Source: Prevotella sp. khp7 (GTDB lineage Bacteria > Bacteroidota > Bacteroidia > Bacteroidales > Bacteroidaceae). Taken from it: a stretch of 64,000 nt of DNA. Both the position numbers and the translations under genes were made by a program. Under the pieces are notes generated by a model. It ran no database searches. It was not told where the DNA came from and saw only the letters and a program-made list of their open reading frames with translations. Below are positions 60,457-64,000 of this stretch, one piece after another; position 1 is the first letter of the stretch, and each line of letters opens with the position of its first letter. The stretch spans positions 560,835-624,834 of the forward strand of contig NZ_FOIV01000003.1 of assembly GCF_900109055.1 (NCBI RefSeq), written 5' to 3'.

Positions 60457-62780
60457 AGAGTTACCTGCTTGGCTGTGCCGTCGTAGCTTACGGTGGCTTT
60501 TGTGCCGTCGGGGAGAACGATGGTGAACGTGCGCGACGTCAGCATGCCCGGATAGGAGCCTTGGCGGGCACCGATGGTAAGGGTGCGCTGACGGTTGTCC
60601 CAGTGGAGGGCGATGGTGGTGTATACACCTTTCTCATAGTTATAGCCGTCGCCTTCGTCTTCATAGAGCAGGAAGTCGCCGTCGGCACCGGGATAGATTC
60701 TGAGCTCTAGGTTGTCCCATGGCTTTTCGCCCACATACTGCATCTCTGGACCCAACGGCAGGATGCTGCCGGCACGCACGAACATGGGCACGCGGTTGAA
60801 TGTGGTCTCGAGAGTGACGCTTTGTCCGCCCCGATAGCTCTGGCCCGTCCAGAAATCGTACCATGTGGCGCCTTTGGGCAGATATTTCGTAGCGGTCTTG
60901 GTGGCGGTGAAGTCTGCCTGAGTGGTCAACTCACCCGCAACCTCCTTGCGATCCCAGCCGGTCATGGCGTCCTCGCGGATAATCTTCTCGGCTGTGTACT
61001 GAGGGTCGAGGATGGGGGCAGCGAGAATGCTGCGACCGAACATGAACTCGTCGGTCATGTCCCATACTTTCTTGTCGGCTGCAAAGTCGCTGAACAGGGG
61101 GCGCAGATAGCTGCCGTTATTCGAAGTGACCTGCCAGGCGGTGCTATATAAATAAGGTAAGAGGCGATAGCGCAGGCGTATCATCTCTTCGATAGCGTCG
61201 TAGACGGGCGAGCCTTTCTCGCCAAACTGCCATATCTCACGGGGCGCATCGGCGCCGTGGCTGCGGAACACGGGACAGAACAGCCCGTACTGCATCCAGC
61301 GTACGTAGAGCTCCTGGAACTGGGGATTCATGGGAGCAGAACCGGCCCCCCTGGTGTTGTAGGAGCCGCAGAAGAAGCCACCGATATCGGTGTTGAAGTT
61401 AGGGTTGCCCGTGAGTGAGAAACTGAGGCCTGCGGGCACCTGCTTGCGAAGCATGTCCCACGAAGAGGCTACGTCGCCGCTCCACATGTTGGAGCCGTAA
61501 TGTTGCTGACCGGCAAACGACGAGCGCGTCATGATGAACACACGCTTGCCCCGGTCGTCCTTGCGCTGAGCCTGATAGATGCCGCGTACGGTCTCCAATG
61601 GGAAGGCGTTGCGCTGAGAGCGCCATGTGCCGCCATACACCTTGTGTTGGTAGTCGCTCTCACGCGGGTTGAAGAAATCTGGGTCGGTAGAGTCCATCCA
61701 CCAGGCATCGGTGCCGTAGTCGTAGAGGCGTTTCAGATGTTTCCAGTAGATGGCGCGGGCTTCGGGGCTGAAAGCGTCGTAGACCTTGACGCCCGAGGGA
61801 TACTCCATCACTGGGGGCCAGATGTGGGAGATGCCGCTTTGAGGCCACGTCTCGATGGGCAGCAGCAGGCCCTTCTCGTTGAGCTCACGGAACTGCTGTG
61901 TCTGAGGACCGAAACTGGCCCAGATGGATATCATGAAGTGGGCGTGCTTCTGGTGTACGTTTTGAATCAGCTGTCTGCCGTTCTGGAAGTCCTCGGAAAG
62001 AAAGTCCATGGCGTTCCACAGATAGTTTGAACCCCAATACTGCCAGTCCTGAATGATGCCGTCGAGAGGCACTTGGAGCTCACGGTACTTATCCACGATG
62101 CCCTCAGTCTCAGCAGCTGTCTTATAGCGCTCCTTGGACTGCCAGAAACCGTAGGTCCACAACGGGAACATGGGAACGTCGCCCGAGAGGTGGCGCATCT
62201 GTGCAATTACGCCATCGGCCGAACCGCCATACATGAAATAGTAGTCGATGCCCTCGCCGGCCTCGGAGGTGAAGGTCATGCCGCTGGCGTTATCCTCGAA
62301 CAGGGTAGGCGAGTAGTTCTCCCAATAAAGTCCCCAGCCCTTGATGCTCTGAAGTACGCTCTGAAAGTCTTCAAGGTTCGACTGCTCCATGCGTTTCGTC
62401 TCGCCACGGCGGTTCATCTTGCCGTTCTGGATGGTGCCGAGACCGTAGATGGCTTCATCTTTTTCGAGCGTAAAGGTCTGGCTCACCTTTGAGACGTCGC
62501 AACGTTTCTCGCGTAACAGCACCTTGCCTTTGGCGGTTGAGAATGTAATACATTTTGTGGTAGGGTCGAGTCTTACACTGAGCTCGCTACTTGATATGGT
62601 GTTGTCCTTACGTGTCACAGCCACCTCCTGTGGCTTGGCGGTGATGACCAGCGTTTTCGTTGGCTGGCCTTTAACGATGTGGACGATACTCGGCGTGAAG
62701 AATTCTATCTTGACGTCGTCTTGTGCAAATCCGACCAGCGCAGTCAGACATGCGGCTATAGCTAAGAAGCTTCTTTTCAT
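60453..62780 (-). CDS. GH31 glycosidase, probable alpha-xylosidase
   Basis: 775 residues. Signal peptide (FLAIAACLTALVGFAQ), N-terminal beta domain, catalytic barrel with nucleophile in WWMDSTDPDFF (Asp about 363) and acid/base in WSGDVASSWD (Asp about 436), and C-terminal beta domains. DGIIQDWQYWG and MTRSSFAGQQHYG fit GH31 alpha-xylosidases that trim xyloglucan; alpha-glucosidase is possible. Its ATG overlaps the GH2 stop (ATGA), so both are made together. Confidence 0.9.
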   Translation of the reverse strand: MKRSFLAIAACLTALVGFAQDDVKIEFFTPSIVHIVKGQPTKTLVITAKPQEVAVTRKDNTISSSELSVRLDPTTKCITFSTAKGKVLLREKRCDVSKVSQTFTLEKDEAIYGLGTIQNGKMNRRGETKRMEQSNLEDFQSVLQSIKGWGLYWENYSPTLFEDNASGMTFTSEAGEGIDYYFMYGGSADGVIAQMRHLSGDVPMFPLWTYGFWQSKERYKTAAETEGIVDKYRELQVPLDGIIQDWQYWGSNYLWNAMDFLSEDFQNGRQLIQNVHQKHAHFMISIWASFGPQTQQFRELNEKGLLLPIETWPQSGISHIWPPVMEYPSGVKVYDAFSPEARAIYWKHLKRLYDYGTDAWWMDSTDPDFFNPRESDYQHKVYGGTWRSQRNAFPLETVRGIYQAQRKDDRGKRVFIMTRSSFAGQQHYGSNMWSGDVASSWDMLRKQVPAGLSFSLTGNPNFNTDIGGFFCGSYNTRGAGSAPMNPQFQELYVRWMQYGLFCPVFRSHGADAPREIWQFGEKGSPVYDAIEEMIRLRYRLLPYLYSTAWQVTSNNGSYLRPLFSDFAADKKVWDMTDEFMFGRSILAAPILDPQYTAEKIIREDAMTGWDRKEVAGELTTQADFTATKTATKYLPKGATWYDFWTGQSYRGGQSVTLETTFNRVPMFVRAGSILPLGPEMQYVGEKPWDNLELRIYPGADGDFLLYEDEGDGYNYEKGVYTTIALHWDNRQRTLTIGARQGSYPGMLTSRTFTIVLPDGTKATVSYDGTAKQVTL

Positions 62781-64000
62781 AGAACGTTGATGTTGATAGT
62801 TTTATTAAGTTTTGATTTTTTGTCTGATACTTTCAGGGTGAGCACGCCCGCTTCCCTGGCACTGCGCACAATGATCACCAACTGGCCGTTGAAGAGTTTC
62901 ATGGTGGGCTGTTTGAAAGATTCGAGGCTTGTGGCGTCACCATTGCAGACGGCTTCGAAAGTGCCTGCACCCGTTACTTCGAACATGAGCTGATTGGAAG
63001 CATCGGGGATGAGTGTACCTTTTGCATCGGTCAGCGACACGGTGATGAAAGCGAGGTCGTCGCCATCGGCATTCAGCGTTTGCCCGTTCTGCGTCCAGGT
63101 GTCAAGCCGTAAATCAGCAGGCTTACCAGCGGTCTTCATACTCTTCTCGCCAGCCGCTCTTCCTTCTGCATCATAGACCACGACCTTTACTTCGCCAGGC
63201 TCGTATTTTACGTCGTTCCAGCGCAGGCGATATCGGTCAAGACGCTCTTTAGGGTTCTTAGATATCTTGCCCTGACTTTTGCCGTTAATGAAGAGTTCTG
63301 CCGTGGGATAGTCGGTGTAGCAATACACAGGTGTCACCTTACCTCGGCGCTCCTTGCCCCATGTCCAGTGAGGCAGCAGATGGATTGTGTGCTTGTTGTT
63401 ATTCCAATGCGAACGGTAGAGCCAGTAACGGTCTTTAGGTAGTCCTGCGAGGTCGCAGATGCCGAAATAACTGGAGCGCGCCGGCCAATACTCATCGTAG
63501 GGCGATGGTTCGCCAAGATAGTCGTAGCCTGTCCATACGAACTCACCGATCACCCATGGTTTCTCGTCCTGCCACACCCAGTCGTCGTCGGGCAGATTGC
63601 TCCATGAGCAGTACTCCACATCGTAGCTTGAACACTGGCCGTCGGCATTCTCAATGGCCTTGGGATCGTATCCTGGCGCCCAAGAGGCATAGCGCGAATT
63701 GTCGTCGGGCACCACGGGGAACTTATATACGCCGCGCGATGACACCGTTGAGGCTGTCTCAGAACCAAGCAGGAATCCCTGAGGCAGCTGTCCGATGCTT
63801 TTCTGATATTTGTGCACGCGATAGTTGAATCCCGGCACATCCATCACCTTGGCAACACCACTTTCAATAGATGCTTCGGCGTGGTCAAGACCTTGCGTCA
63901 CAGGTCGGGTGGGGTCGAGTTCATGACAGAGTTTCTGCAGGCTTTCTGCAATCTCCTTACCCGCTTTGCTGCCCTGTTCAGGAATCTCGTTGCCTATCGA
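62777..64000 (-). CDS. GH2 glycoside hydrolase, C-terminal part (gene continues past window)
   Basis: The frame is open to the window end, 33 codons beyond the internal GTG at 63901; 407 C-terminal residues are visible. The acid/base Glu is in SIGNEIPEQ at the very edge and the nucleophile Glu in LLGSETAST. EFVWTGYDYLGEPSPYDEYW is typical of the GH2 beta-galactosidase group. C-terminal beta domains follow (AELFINGKSQG, YEPGEVKVVVYDAEGR). With the alpha-xylosidase it probably degrades a branched plant glycan such as xyloglucan. Confidence 0.92.
   Translation of the reverse strand, partial: SIGNEIPEQGSKAGKEIAESLQKLCHELDPTRPVTQGLDHAEASIESGVAKVMDVPGFNYRVHKYQKSIGQLPQGFLLGSETASTVSSRGVYKFPVVPDDNSRYASWAPGYDPKAIENADGQCSSYDVEYCSWSNLPDDDWVWQDEKPWVIGEFVWTGYDYLGEPSPYDEYWPARSSYFGICDLAGLPKDRYWLYRSHWNNNKHTIHLLPHWTWGKERRGKVTPVYCYTDYPTAELFINGKSQGKISKNPKERLDRYRLRWNDVKYEPGEVKVVVYDAEGRAAGEKSMKTAGKPADLRLDTWTQNGQTLNADGDDLAFITVSLTDAKGTLIPDASNQLMFEVTGAGTFEAVCNGDATSLESFKQPTMKLFNGQLVIIVRSAREAGVLTLKVSDKKSKLNKTININVL

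Noticed and set aside
1..64000. CRISPR arrays, tRNA, rRNA, intact IS elements
   Set aside because: Read for on both strands; no repeat-spacer array, cloverleaf, rRNA block or transposase was found.

Overview
The window looks like a chromosome segment of a Prevotella-type Bacteroidales (Bacteroidota). Supporting signs are the many promoters of the TTTG - 19/20 bp - TAnnTTTG type, NigD-like and DUF4840 lipoproteins with acidic residues right after the lipidated cysteine, TonB-dependent receptors, a lipoprotein form of CbiK, and the gene order pheA / aminotransferase / DAHP synthase-chorismate mutase / tyrA. I see no tRNA, rRNA, CRISPR array or intact insertion sequence.

Layout. 0-7.3 kb: a WYL regulator cut by the window edge, two tiny ORFs, a large perfect palindrome, an outer-membrane protein, a run of small enzymes (fRMsr, Nudix, LMW phosphatase), then a copper ATPase operon on the minus strand. 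7.3-12.5 kb: an aromatic amino acid operon behind a Phe/Tyr-rich leader peptide and a classical transcription attenuator. 12.5-17.1 kb: stress and housekeeping genes (GlsB-like, DjlA-like, queH, ffh, folD, a one-TPR protein). 17.1-31.7 kb: a visibly AT-richer cell-surface polysaccharide locus, bordered on the left by gene fragments and ending in an outer-membrane barrel-PAP2 fusion and a priming glycosyltransferase. 31.8-34.6 kb: a four-subunit 2-oxoacid:ferredoxin oxidoreductase. 34.6-60.5 kb: a nearly complete anaerobic cobalamin pathway spread over several transcription units (cobTUS; SBP plus permease; cobK-cbiD; cobL plus cbiG-cobM; cbiA; then a riboswitch-controlled btuB / cbiK lipoprotein / second TonB receptor / cobJ-cbiC / cobQ / cbiB run). 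It is interrupted at 46.2-49.7 kb by a DUF4840 lipoprotein and a NigD-like / ECF sigma / anti-sigma-barrel operon, and it carries a GH8 glycosidase inside one unit. 60.5-64 kb: a GH31 and GH2 glycosidase pair, with the GH2 cut by the window end.

The most interesting signals are not single genes: (1) a 35-bp bipartite motif present once on each strand ahead of the divergent DUF4840 and NigD/ECF-sigma genes, which looks like a matched pair of sigma-specific promoters; (2) three copies of a fused terminator-promoter, in which a hairpin with covarying stem and constant loop carries the -33 TTTG box and its T-tract forms the spacer; (3) the aromatic attenuator; (4) a CopA-type ATPase lacking essentially its whole nucleotide-binding domain; (5) a CbiK-like chelatase that appears to be an exported, possibly surface-exposed lipoprotein between two TonB receptors. 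Two MITE-like 91-92 bp elements and several other intergenic palindromes are also present.
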